NCBI GenBank assembly: GCA_006386115.1 | Contig: VFIW01000077.1 | Coordinates: 1-64,000 of the forward strand | Direction of reading: 5' to 3' | DNA: 64,000 bases | DNA from: Globisporangium splendens | Lineage: Eukaryota; Oomycota; Peronosporomycetes; Pythiales; Pythiaceae | In this document: positions 11,776 to 22,800 of the stretch, piece by piece | Numbering within the stretch: position 1 is the first letter of the stretch | How the letters are laid out: each line of letters starts with the position of its first letter | Made by a program: the position numbers and the translations under genes | Notes under the pieces: model-generated | Seen by the model: the letters and a program-made list of their open reading frames with translations, nothing else | Told to the model about the DNA's origin: nothing | The model's database searches: none

Positions 11776-13443
11776 TTAACTGCGAAACATCTGCGCGACT
11801 TGGTGCGCGAGACTCGTGTCCGACGGCGCGCACTGGCGGCGCAGCGCTGGAATCTCCTTCGTGATGATGTTCTCGATCGCGTCCAGTTCCGAGTTCTTGA
11901 GCTTCGGCAGGTTGCTGAAGCCCAGCGTGTGGATTGATACCTGGATGCTCGGCAGCACGCGCTTCCAGAGCGCGAGCACGTACTCGTCGCCCTCGGCGAG
12001 CTGGCGGCCGTAGAGGCGGCGGAACTGGTCGCTCAGCGCGTCCTCACTCAGCAAGTCCTTCTCCAGTTGGCGCAGCACCGACGTGTTGTTCCACAGAAGC
12101 CCCGCCGAGGCTGCGAGCGAAAGGATCGACACGCCCGCAGCAAACTCGATTGGCGCGCCACTGAACGCCGCCGAGGCCGCGAGCGCGTTCCCACCGACCA
12201 CCGTCGCGGCCACGAGGGCAACACGGCGCCACTTCTCGCTGCTGTACCGCGCGCGGATGTCCTCAAAGATGCGCGCGTGCATCTGCAGCATCCGCGACGA
12301 ATCATAGAGGTTCGTGATGAGGTTGTCGACGCGGCGCTCCGGCGCACGCACGACTTCGCTCACGACTTCTTCGCGCATCGCGTCGAGGTCGCGCAACGAC
12401 GCGCCGAGACCGCTCTCGGTCTGCAGCTGACCGCTCTTCTCGTTCTGCTTGACCGGGACGCACATCGTGTAGATTCGCGGCAGATCCTTGAGCGGGATGA
12501 CCTTGGACAAGTTCCAGCAGAGTGAGCCGTAGGCGCGCGCAAAGTCGTGGATCTTGCGGAACTGGTCCACCTTGTTGAGCACGATGTGGAGCTTGTGGTC
12601 CATGCCGATGAGCGAGCTCGTGAGGATCGAGAGCGTCTCACCCGTCGTTCCGGGTTTGTCCGGGTCGAAGAACAGCAAGATCACGTCGGCGCGCTCGGCG
12701 TACCAGCGCACGACCTCGGGGAACTCGTACCCGCGGTCTGAGCTCTCGCCGTTGCCACGGTACGTCATGGACGTCGATGCCGAGCCCGAGGACGCGCGCA
12801 GCGATGGCGGCACGCTGTAGTAGCTGTTCGCGTGCACGCTCTTGGGGCTGTCGATCATGCCGGGACTGTCGACGAGCATGAAGTTGACGTTGATGCCCTT
12901 GCGCACCTTGAGCTGCGTGCGCTGGATGAGCGCGGGACCGTAGGAGCGCAACCCCGAGAAGCCGAGGTCCGGGTCGCCCACGAGCGCAGGTCCGTCCTGG
13001 TCAATGTCGTCGCTTCCGGGCGCGATGATCGTGAACCCGTCGTCGGTGGGTGCGACGCCCGTGCTCTGCACTTCGCGCTGCAGCAGGTAGTTGATGAACG
13101 TCGATTTGCCGGACGAGTGGTTGCCGAGCAGGAAGACGAAGGGCAGCGACGGCAGCTTCTCCTCCTTGTGCTTGCGGTCGAGCGGACCGAGGATGCGCTC
13201 GTTCAGCGGCAGCAGCAGCTTCGACTCCAACTGACTCGTCTTCTGCATGAGCTTGATCCACTTCTCGTCCTTGACCACGAGCTTCGCGTCGTCGATCGCT
13301 TCGGACGTCGTCGACGCCGCGCGCAGCGACGTGTGAAAGGCGGAGGCAGTGGCAGAAGAAAGACGCAGCTGCGCGTGACGCTGGCGCTGCAGCAGCAACG
13401 AGGGCGCCGCGCGCAGACGGCGACGCAGCATCAGACTCGCCAT
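11776..13443 (-). CDS. Mitochondrial EHD/dynamin-like GTPase
   Basis: The single-exon product has 555 residues. The ATG at 13443 (upstream frame has no better start) begins an Arg/Ala/Ser-rich amphipathic leader (MASLMLRRRLRAAPSLLLQR) lacking acidic residues, typical of mitochondrial import. The G domain shows G1 GNHSSGKST, G3 DSPGM and G4 NKVDQ. The stretch KPGTTGETLSILTSSLIGM and the pattern around it resemble the EH-domain (EHD) and related dynamin-superfamily ATP/GTPases. A hydrophobic hairpin (about residues 425-475; AASAAFSGAPIEFAAGVSIL) may touch membrane. A role in mitochondrial membrane remodelling is inference from the family and leader. It converges on the BUD22-like gene and shares a divergent promoter with trpD. 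Confidence 0.82.
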   Translation of the reverse strand: MASLMLRRRLRAAPSLLLQRQRHAQLRLSSATASAFHTSLRAASTTSEAIDDAKLVVKDEKWIKLMQKTSQLESKLLLPLNERILGPLDRKHKEEKLPSLPFVFLLGNHSSGKSTFINYLLQREVQSTGVAPTDDGFTIIAPGSDDIDQDGPALVGDPDLGFSGLRSYGPALIQRTQLKVRKGINVNFMLVDSPGMIDSPKSVHANSYYSVPPSLRASSGSASTSMTYRGNGESSDRGYEFPEVVRWYAERADVILLFFDPDKPGTTGETLSILTSSLIGMDHKLHIVLNKVDQFRKIHDFARAYGSLCWNLSKVIPLKDLPRIYTMCVPVKQNEKSGQLQTESGLGASLRDLDAMREEVVSEVVRAPERRVDNLITNLYDSSRMLQMHARIFEDIRARYSSEKWRRVALVAATVVGGNALAASAAFSGAPIEFAAGVSILSLAASAGLLWNNTSVLRQLEKDLLSEDALSDQFRRLYGRQLAEGDEYVLALWKRVLPSIQVSIHTLGFSNLPKLKNSELDAIENIITKEIPALRRQCAPSDTSLAHQVAQMFRS

Positions 13444-14151
13444 CGCGTGTAGAGCTCTTCCCTGTTCTGGTGGCGCGCGACGCGAAATGTGAGGAGCACA
13501 CGAAAGTCCGTTTTTCTTTGGCACCTTTGATGGAGGAACCCAAAATAAGTATGAAAGCAGTCTCCAAAAACGGCGACAAAAACGGGTGTTTGATTGTTTT
13601 GGGTGAGTCTTGGTTTTATCCAATGGGAGGAACGCGATTATTTGTACCAATTGGAAGCAGTGTGGAGCGGACAACAGGGGTAGACGCCCATCCGCTTGCG
13701 AAGTGAGCGGGTGTACCACGGAGTGACACTCTGTGACCACATTGTCCTTTCAAGATGCAGTACTCACTGTATAGAGCTAATAAAAAGGTAATTTGGCAGC
13801 TTTGTCCAAGTTCGGATGTGTTCATTCACAATCACAACTGCATTCGAGAAAATAAACAGGGTAATGAAACGCCATGGACGGACCGTAACCTTCAGCACTC
13901 TTCTTTCCCGTAACGTAACCCTTGTCTTCAGCTCAAGTCGTTGATTTGACTTGACGGAAAGTTCCTCTGGTGGCAGCTCGCATTCACTCCCACAATCGTA
14001 ACCCCAATAACCCAACACACACACAAACAAACAACAAGCCAACAGCAAGCAAATCGAGGGTCACAGCACGTGTCCTTCATTCCCCAACTTGCTGTCTTTT
14101 GCCCAGCACCATACTGCGGCAAACCCACAAGAAATCCAAGGCGCCACCACG
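13444..14151. promoter_or_regulatory. Bidirectional promoter region with CGTAACC motifs
   Basis: This 708-bp divergent spacer serves the GTPase (minus) and trpD (plus). It contains CGTAACC-type motifs at about 13884-13890, 13909-13920 (CGTAACGTAACCC) and 13997-14004. Just before trpD, TTCATTCCCCAACTT (14076-14090) resembles the Inr/FPR core. The same CGTAACC or GGTTACG word recurs upstream of other housekeeping genes in this window. Confidence 0.45.
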
Positions 14152-15446
14152 ATGAAAGTGCCCATTAAGAACGACGGCAATAACAACACTACTGAAAATG
14201 AGATCACGCTCAAGCACCTGCTCGCGAAGCTCGTGGCGCGCGAGCCGCTGAACGACGCGGAGGCGACGTTCGCCATCCGCCAGATCGCGTCCGAGGAGTC
14301 GGCGAAGAACCCCGTGGGCGTCGGCGTGCTGCTGGCGCTGCTCGCGGCCAAGGGCGAGACGGCGAGCGAGGTCGCCGCCTTCGCCAAGTACATGCGCGCG
14401 CAGTCCATCCGCGTCCACGTTGAGGTGCGTCTGTATGCATGTGTCTATGTTTGGCATGTATAATGCAGCTAACTTTGTGTATGTGTGTGTCATTTATTAG
14501 TCGGAACGCCCGACGCTGGACATTGTCGGCACCGGTGGCGATGGCGCCAACACTGTGAACCTGTCGACGGCCGCGGCTGTACTCGCCGCGTCCTGCGGTG
14601 CGCTTGTTGCCAAGCACGGCAACCGCTCCGTCTCCAGCAGGTATAATTTGTGTTGTGCCGTTATGCGCTTGTGTGTATAAGGCGATGGTTCCTGACGTGC
14701 ATATGGTTCGTAATTAATGTAGATCGGGATCTGCGGATGTTCTGGAAGAGCTGGGCGTCCCCATGCTGCTGCCGCATGCGATCGCGCCGTGCATTGCGCA
14801 GACCAACATCGCGTTCATGTACGCACCGCACTTCCACCCGGCGATGCGGTTCGTGTCGCCGATCCGCAAGTCGATCAGCATCCGCTCAGTGTTTAACGTG
14901 CTCGGACCGCTGCTCAACCCTGCGGGCTGTAAGCGCATCGTCATCGGCGTGTACACGCCCGATTTGCTCCAGGTGTTTGGCGAAGTGTACGTGTCGCTGG
15001 GCGTCGAGCACGGGCTCGTGGTGCACTGCGCGGGCCTGGACGAGTTCAACGCAATCGGCGCCGCTGACGTCGTCGAAGTGAAGATCGGCGAGCCGCTGCG
15101 TCGCTACACGATCGCACCCGAGGAGATCGGCATTCCGCGCACCACGCTGCTCGACCTGAAGGGCGGCGACGCCACGGAGAACGCCGCGATCCTGCGCCGC
15201 GTGTTCAGCGGTGGCGACGCGAGCGACAACGCGATCGGCAACACGATCGCGTACAACGCCGGCGCCGGACTGTACGTGTACGGCCTTGCGGACTCGATCA
15301 AGAGCGGCTACGAGATGGCGAAGACCAAGCTCGCGTCGGGCGAAGCGCTCAAGACGCTTGACAAGTGGGCGGAGACCGCGCAGGCGCTCCACGCAGCGTC
15401 CGAAAACGGCAATGGCCACGTCAATGGCAACGGCACCAGCACGTAA
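14152..15446 (+). CDS. trpD: Anthranilate phosphoribosyltransferase
   Basis: Three exons, 14152-14424, 14501-14640 and 14723-15446, give 378 residues. The introns (76 and 82 nt) are GT-AG and preserve frame. The enzyme transfers phosphoribose from PRPP to anthranilate, the second step of tryptophan synthesis. Diagnostic motifs are VGTGGD (PRPP loop, about residue 98), [15 protein letters not shown] (spliced across the second intron), [10 protein letters not shown] and GLDEFNAIG. An N-terminal helical domain is followed by the nucleoside-phosphorylase-like alpha/beta domain; no targeting peptide is visible, so it is probably cytosolic. The C-terminal tail [13 protein letters not shown] is low complexity. 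The ATG follows CACCACG, a good context. It stands alone, not fused to other trp enzymes. Confidence 0.95.
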
Positions 15447-15634
15447 TGTCTACGCGCATAGCGCCTCCATATTCATGAAGAAATGGAAGGTTTGAGGTTG
15501 TCTTTCATCGCATCTAAATCCTGCTATTTGTCTCCTTATAAATAGCATTTTGATTCGGGTTGTGGTGAGTTTGTATTTGTGTGCCTTGTTGTTTGCTTTT
15601 CTTGTTCGTGGGGAAGACAATAAAGCAGAACAAC

Positions 15635-16228
15635 ATGCGTCAGGATGGCGAGTATGCGTACGCGCAGCAGCTCGTGGCGTCGTATTTCCACATGCTCAGG
15701 GTCGGCTGTCAGCAAAAGCCGTGCGTGAACCCACAATACCGCTCCAGCGCATCTGCAGCAATGTTAGCGGCTCCTTCGTCCGCGGACGCAGCGATTCAGA
15801 GCGTGTACCTGGCGAGAACCTCACCAATTCCCATCTGCGCGCCGATTCTGGCACGTTTTGGACTAATGGAGCACAATAAACAAGATGAGAGTGGCCAAGA
15901 AGAGTGTCCAGAGACGGAGGACGATAACAATGGTCAGGATGTGACCTCAGGCAGTGATACTGGTGCTCTGCTCTGCTCGACGGCACGACGAAGGCTCTCG
16001 AGTGCTGTGGAGTTGGCGCTCACGTTCACAAATCGCAGTAATTCTCAAGAGCGTCACGGGAAAGACGACGCAGAAGAAGATCGTTGTGAGCAGCAGCAGA
16101 AATTGTCGAGGACGCGCAAACTGAGTCTCCCCAAGCAGAAGCTCCTCGATGCGCTTACGCGGGCATTCGATCGCACGAGTTCGCCTACCAGCACCGCCAA
16201 GAGCTCTTCTCGCTGTCGCAAATCCTAG
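15635..16228 (+). CDS. Small AZUL-like (UBE3A N-terminal zinc-finger-like) protein
   Basis: The product has 197 residues if the ATG at 15635 (AACATGCG) is used; an in-frame ATG at 15581 would add 18 hydrophobic residues. Residues 8-30 (YAQQLVASYFHMLRVGCQQK) resemble the AZUL finger of UBE3A-type HECT ligases, in which a Cys4 helix-loop-helix binds zinc. Only the first two Cys are present here (GCQQKPCVNP); the following CRS-type position reads YRS (TAC for TGC). No HECT domain follows; the rest is charged, with a Lys-rich C-terminal segment (TRKLSLPKQKLLDALTRAFD). AZUL is a weak call, and the missing Cys may mean the finger is degenerating. The function is unknown. Confidence 0.5.
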   Translation: MRQDGEYAYAQQLVASYFHMLRVGCQQKPCVNPQYRSSASAAMLAAPSSADAAIQSVYLARTSPIPICAPILARFGLMEHNKQDESGQEECPETEDDNNGQDVTSGSDTGALLCSTARRRLSSAVELALTFTNRSNSQERHGKDDAEEDRCEQQQKLSRTRKLSLPKQKLLDALTRAFDRTSSPTSTAKSSSRCRKS

Positions 16229-16423
16229 CACCAGCAATCATGAAGCAAGCAGCAGTCTTCCCATAAATCCAATATCTTTATTTTCTTGCGCTTCCTCTTT
16301 ATCTCTTGTGTTGGTTCTGCACGCACAAGTGGTGAGCTGCAGAGAGAACAGCACTATACCCAAAATATACACATACACAATTCATCTTCATCAACTCGTG
16401 GGAGCTGCTCGTAAGTGCCTCCT

Positions 16424-18067
16424 CTAAATACCTTGGATGGGGATTTCGCCGGCCGCATCGGGCAGATCCTGCATCGGCGGAGCGACTGGCGGCACCGCGT
16501 TGCCGCCGTCTGTGGGCTGCGGGTGCCACGCCGGCACGAGCGAGAGCACGAGTCCCACCAAAAAGTACTTGACGTCGTGCACGAAGCCGCGGTCCGAGGA
16601 AATGCGGAGCACGCGCGTGAAGTCAAAGCGCGTGGCTCCGCCCGAAGCTCCAGCACCTGGCGCAGCGACCCCATTGTTGTCGTTTGGGTTGGCATTGTTG
16701 GCGCCATTCGCTTGTCCGGCCAGCGTGTCCGTGGGAGTAGCGACTGTGTAGTGGCGCTTGTACACTTCGTAGATCTTGGCGAAAATGCCACAAATGTGCC
16801 TAGAAAACATGGAGGGCATAGAAATAAACGTGAGACGCTGCTGCATGATAAGTGTTGAGGAGACAAGTGATCGGGAGACGTACAGGTACGAGATGAACGA
16901 GAGCAGCGCGAGCACGAGCACGCGGTCGTTCGGCGTGTCTTGGCCGATAATGAACAGCATGAACGCCATCTTCATCGCGAGGCGGATGTCAAAGAGCGGC
17001 AGAATCTCGCGCGCGATCTGCACAATCAGCGGGTTGCGACGCGTTGGGACCGCTGCTACTGCTGCTGGAGCTGCAGGAACAGGAGTTGCACCAGCCGTGG
17101 CTGGCGCGCCTGGAGCCATTGGGTGCGCTGCATGGTGCATCCCATACATTTGCGGATGCATGCCCATGCCGAAATGCGCGTATGGAGCCGCAAATGGCGC
17201 GTGGAACGGCATCTGTGGCTGATGCGCTTGCGCTGCAGGCGTTTGCCCATTCTGTTGCGCAGAGATCGATTCGTAATGCGCCTTGACGTGCTGCAAGTAC
17301 TGGATCTGCGCCAAGATCATCGCCTGTTGGTGCATCAGCATGCCCTGCGTGTACAGATCCTGGTGCAATTGCTGCGGGTTGCGTTCGGTAGCAGCTGCTT
17401 GACCCTGGAAATGACCGAACGCTGGGAACGTGCTGCTCTGCGCATGCAACTGCGCAGGTGCCGCCGCTGAAGTAGCTGGAGCGTTCATACCAAACGCAGG
17501 CACATTCGCAGCCGCCGTCGCGGGCGTCGGACGCGGAGAGTCGATGTTCGCGCGGTCTGCGCTTTGCGCCACGTTCACGCGACCCGTCAGCGCCGCTTGA
17601 GGCGCAGCGACATCGTCCGCAGCGTCCACCGAGATGCGCGGACTCGTACTACGCGGCCGCGCCGTCTCCTCTGCTTTTTCCGCTTTCACGGCCGTGGGTG
17701 TACGCGGCAGAAGCAAATGGAACACAACTGCCGCCGTATCGTTGTCCACGCGTTCCTCGCTCTGCACCTGGTTCTAATAGCATGCGCACCCGCAAACAAA
17801 CCGTCAGCACGTACACATATACAACCGCCTATAGAGATAACAATGGGGGAGACGTACGCGGTAGAGGATGTGCTGGAGCGCGTCCGTGTCCTGGCAGACC
17901 TGGCCGCCAAAAATGAGCTTCTGGTGCGCGACGGCGGGCGCTCCCGGGAACGCCGCGTGGATGCGCTGCTTGAGCGCGCGCACCAGCAGCGTCTCGTCCA
18001 CCACGAACTGCTGCGACTCGCTCGGCGCGTACACGTTCTTGACCAGGATCTTCACCTCGCGCGCCAT
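16424..18067 (-). CDS. HERPUD-like ubiquitin-like-domain ER membrane protein
   Basis: Three exons (18067-17858, 17773-16884, 16799-16424) with 84-nt introns give 491 residues. Both donors are GTACGT. The N terminus is a ubiquitin-like domain (MAREVKILVKN ... HQKLIFGGQVCQDTDAL), ending in exon 2 at VVFHLLLPRTP. A long Ala/Pro/Gln/His-rich linker (about residues 100-270) leads to NPLIVQIAREILPLFDIRL and two close hydrophobic segments (MKMAFMLFII and VLVLALLSFISYL), with a third (YFLVGLVLSLVPAW) near the C terminus. HERPUD proteins organise ER-associated degradation with the HRD1 ligase; that role is inferred here from architecture. The upstream region carries GGTTACG/CGTAACC motifs. Confidence 0.78.
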
Positions 18068-19872
18068 CTTTGCCTTCCTTGCTTGTCTTCTTCTATGTGT
18101 TTTGTATGGGGTTACGCTTTTTGGTTGTGGAAGAAGAAGAAATTGGGAAGTTTCTGGAGGAGCGTAACCCCCGACGTAAACGTAAACAGATGGGTTACAG
18201 ATGGTTGATGCATTGTGTGGCGCATGATGATTGGCTAAAAACGGATACTGAAACACGCGTACCTAATCGGGTAGACATGCCACATTGCATGTGGAGTGGC
18301 ACAAAAACCTGCAAATTTGCTTGTCCACAAATGGATGCCTTGAAGAACAACAACAGAACTCTTGTGCGAATATTTTGACATTTGCTGAACACGTTGCTGC
18401 TAAAATTTTGGCGGCAGGTGCGCAGACACTTCTTGCAATCAGATGTGCATTCCAGTGCGGAAGCAATCGGCGTTTCACATGTGCGCGTTTTCTTGTTGTT
18501 TCGATTTGCACCAAATATTTGCTGGTTTGACTGCAGCTTGGCGTGCAGTCAAGTACAGTCATCGCTGATACTGACGAAATCCAACCATGTATCAGTTGTA
18601 TGAGATTTTAGAACTATTATATCAGTGCTCAATATAAAAAAGTGCAGGCATTGACGTTTTGTCATGTAAAACAAGCGACAGACACGACTCCCCTCTAATC
18701 TGCTCTTGAGTATCATCTCGACTCGTAGAGGGTATCATTTTACGAATGTTTTACCAGTTTTGGGGCAGACTGCAACCCATTTGTGAGCGTGTGCAAGAGA
18801 GGGGTGTGCACGCTGCGTTTGCAGCATTCGATGTCCCATCAGCGAAGTGGAAACCGCTAACAAAAAGTGCCACCGATGGGTTCAAAGCGTTGGGTTTGTT
18901 TATTTGGAGATGTGGCTGCATTTTTCGCCCTGTTGGATAGATAAATCAAGTCATAAAACAGAAAACGAGCGGAACCGAATAGATCGAGTGAAAATTTGCT
19001 GCAACTAGATGCCGACCGCCCATTTTGCAAGTGATATGTATATGTGCACTAGAGCACATGGGCACAACCGCCTTGTGCTGCTTCTTGCCGAATATTTGTG
19101 AAAGAAAAGGAAACAGATCGTTGTGTTTGTTCAAACGACCGTGATGCAAGACATAGACAGCGCTTGCTGTTTGACAAAAGACGCGGTTAAAAAATGACCA
19201 CAGATGTGGTTTTTTGAAACTACCCAAGCAAACCAACTGTGCAACTTTGGAAAAAATTGGTGCCATCACAAGTGTAGGCTGAACATTTTCTATATTTCTC
19301 TAAATAAGTACTCCACTCTTAACCCCGTCATCGTCTCCACGTGACATGTATTGAGATAATCGTGATATTTAATGGAACGAGGTGTGGGGCAGGATGTTGT
19401 CGGGGATTAGGGGTCTGAAATTTTTGGTGTTGTCTTTTGTTTGCTTGTGGTTTTGGCACCCAAGTCTGCAAGTCGGCAAGTCTGCAAGCACAGCTTGCTC
19501 GCTGTCAATCAACTCGTGTGGCTCGCGACATGGCGGCGGGCAAGTCAAAAAAGCGTCAAAGGGCTTGTTTTTATTAGCTGTCGACCATCACTCCGACAAA
19601 CACCTTTGCCGCACACAAAAGTGCAAGCTGCTCGCTCGCTCACTCACACGAAGGAAGAGCGCACACATCCAGCCGCGCCTACACTTGTGTCTTGTATTGC
19701 AAGCAAACAAAACGTGAATTCTGATATAATACACCAACACGTGGGTGGGGGAAGGAGCATGCGCATATTGCACTTGCGATAGTTGCCAGGAAGAAGAAAA
19801 CAGCAGCAGCATCCACGCACTCGACACGTGCGTAACCAGGTTACTCTCGATTATATATATACACACACACAG
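18068..19872. promoter_or_regulatory. Long divergent spacer between HERPUD-like and DENN genes
   Basis: This 1.8-kb spacer holds no recognisable gene. CGTAACC/GGTTACG words occur near both ends (about 18106, 18164, 18189 and 19832). A (TA)n(CA)n microsatellite lies at about 19851-19871, directly before the ATG of the DENN gene, in what should be its 5' leader. Confidence 0.45.
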
Positions 19873-22800
19873 ATGAAGGCGTTCTTTAACAAGGCGAGCA
19901 AGAGCGCGAGCGCGACGCATGCGGACGGCGGCGGCAAGGCCACCAAGACGCCGATGACGCGTGCGCCGCAGGGCAAACCCATGGACGAGCTGCTGACGGA
20001 GCAGCTGCAGCAGGCGATGGCGGCGCGCGCCGTGTCGCGACCCACCACCCCGAGCGCCGCGCCGCCGCCCCCCCCGTGGACGCGCAAACACCATCTCTCG
20101 GACGCCCAGCAGCAACCGACAGACCACGACCCGCGCGACCAGGTCGTTGTGGGCATCACAGCGTCGCGCGACGGCGACGTCGAGGACTGGACCAACGACT
20201 TCATGGACAGCGGCAACAGGGGCGCACTGGAGCGACCGCGACGAGGTACGAGGTCATCACTATTTGTCGAAGATGTGTCGATGTGTTTGGTTGATGTGGG
20301 TTATGTTGGGGTTACTAATGGGTTTATTGTGTGTTGTATGATACTCTGTGCAGAATCGGCAGGTGATCGTATCGGGGAGCTCCCGCAGCGGTTTACGAGC
20401 AATTTCCAGTCGGCGTCCGCGAAAAGCGCGCTGCATCGCGCCTCCGTGCGCTGGCAGCGGCAGCACAGTCTCGACAGCAACTCCCATGCTCATAGCTCCG
20501 ACCTTTTGCCGCAGCTCACGCGCAACAGCAGACTGCGCAAAAGCAGCGGCGATGCCACGAGTCCTCACGCGACGACGAGCTCCACTGCCAGCTCCCTAGC
20601 AGCGGCCATTAGCGGCAACCAGAAGGATCTAATGGCAGAAAACCAGGCGCAGGTCGTGGTTGGTTCTGGTGCTGATGCTGTAGATTTGAAGGAGGAACAG
20701 GACGCGGTATTAAAGCAGCAGGCGGTGGGAACCAGTACCTGGAGCAAACAGGAGCAGGAACTGGAGGTGAATGATGAGGATGACGGGAAGCAGGAAGAGG
20801 ACGACGATGACGACGAGGAGGAGGACTGGGACGTCGAGTTTGGGTTTGCAGACCAGAGCGACGACGAACAGGGCGACGCCGGCGCGATCGGCTCGAGCCG
20901 CAGCGTCGTGGACTCGAACCGGCGGCGGTCGGAGAATTTCAACATCTTTCTGCGCAACTTCCACGACATGATGGACGGTGACGATCTGCCCGAGGACGAC
21001 GACGACGACGACGACGATATTGAGGATTACAATGACGAAGCGTTCCTCCAGTCGAGTCTGATAAAGAGCAGCAAGCGCGGATCGTCGAGTACGAAGAAAC
21101 CAGCGGACGAGCCGCTCTTCCAGCGTAAGCGCAGCGCGCACGAGCACCATCACCACCACTCGAGTCTCAGTCTCGACGGCAGTAACGACGGTGCGAGTAC
21201 GTCGCGTGCGAGTCTTACGAGCGTGAATGGTGGTAGTAGCGCATCTGTCGAGTACACACTCGTGGACAAGTATCGGATCCTGGACGTCGCGGCGTCGTCG
21301 GCGTACGCCGTGCGTATCGAGCGGTATCCAAAGCCCTGCACGACGTATAGCAACCTGGAGAAAGATGCCGGGTTCCCGAGCTTCTCTGAGTACAAGTTTG
21401 AGCGCTGGCTCGAGTCATTTGTATCCAGCAAGCGCGATCTCGCGGGCCACGTCATGGACAAGGAGCGCGACGTGATCGCGAACCCGCGGGCGCAGAAAAA
21501 CCACCAGTTTAAAACATTGGTCTCACTGCCATTCGGCAAAGAATTTGTCTCGAATTTCTATAAACAGGTGTCGCTGTACCGATACTTTGGCGAAGAGAAA
21601 TCGAATCGAGAGCTGGTCCGCGTGTTTTTCGAGAAAGTGTCAACCACAGGGTACTCAGACGAAGACTGGTCACTCTCGATGAGCAACGACGACTACGAGT
21701 ACACGGCGAATTGCACCATGGAGATCTTGCAAGAAGCAGCGCGGATGTACGGCCCCAAGCCACCTGCAGTCGTCACCAACTGGGGTCATTCCGCATCATC
21801 ATCCTCTTCCTCGCAGTCCCAACAAGGCAGCAACAGTGCCACGATGTTCTGGATGCGACAATTCCAGACGATCCTGCAGATCTGTGCCGAAGCGTTTCCG
21901 AAATACCGCCATGTGATCGCGCTGATTGAGCTGCGGTACGTGTGCCACCACTTGGTCGGGTTCGCGAACGAAGATTTCGTGTACACGTGGCAGATTTGCA
22001 ACCAGCTGCCTGCGTTTTGCCCCATGGAGTCGATCGCGGGCGAAGCAGCTCCGAACGTCGCGAACGAGATTCTCGAGTACTACGGCGCGCTCTTTGTTCA
22101 CTTGAACACGAGTCCAGAGAGCCGCAATAGCTGGCAGGGCGAGAATCCGCCATCAGAAGCCACGGTCAAGGAAGGGATACAGCAGAACGCGCTTCGGTCG
22201 GTCTCGTTTGGCATTTCTCCGGACGCAATTTGCCTGCAAGCGCTCATTCTGTGCGACATACAGTGTCTGTACGAGAGCAAGAGCGTGTTGGCTGAAGTGA
22301 CGATCCCGGATTTGGTGGAGCTCTTTGAATTTGAAGACGACGACATGAACATCGACCCTCGGCTCATGGAGCTGCTGGATACCGAGGTGAAGGTGCAGGC
22401 GACGATCCCAGGGCTGTATCCTGGAGGCAGCCGAAGCGAGGGGGATCATCCACGATTACCAGAGCGACGGAATAGCTCGGGCGGTCTCGGCGGATGGAGC
22501 GCCGAGTCTCGGCTGCTGGCGCTGTTGAAGCCATCGAGCAGCTCGCGCATTTCAGCGCTTGGTTTCTTCTACGAACGCATCGCAGCGACCACGTTCCCAT
22601 TGGTCAAGGCGAAATGCGCCTCGGTGCTGGGTGGGATGCATATTCTGACAGGATCACTGACGAATCTGCGCGTCGCCGAGTCACTCGCGTACGAAGCTGT
22701 GCGTTTGCTGGAAGCGTGCTCGTCCAAGAAGCTCGAGCCATTTACAACCGGTATCGTGGACTCGGCGGAAGCGCTCTGTGTGAGCATGTTCAACAACGAC

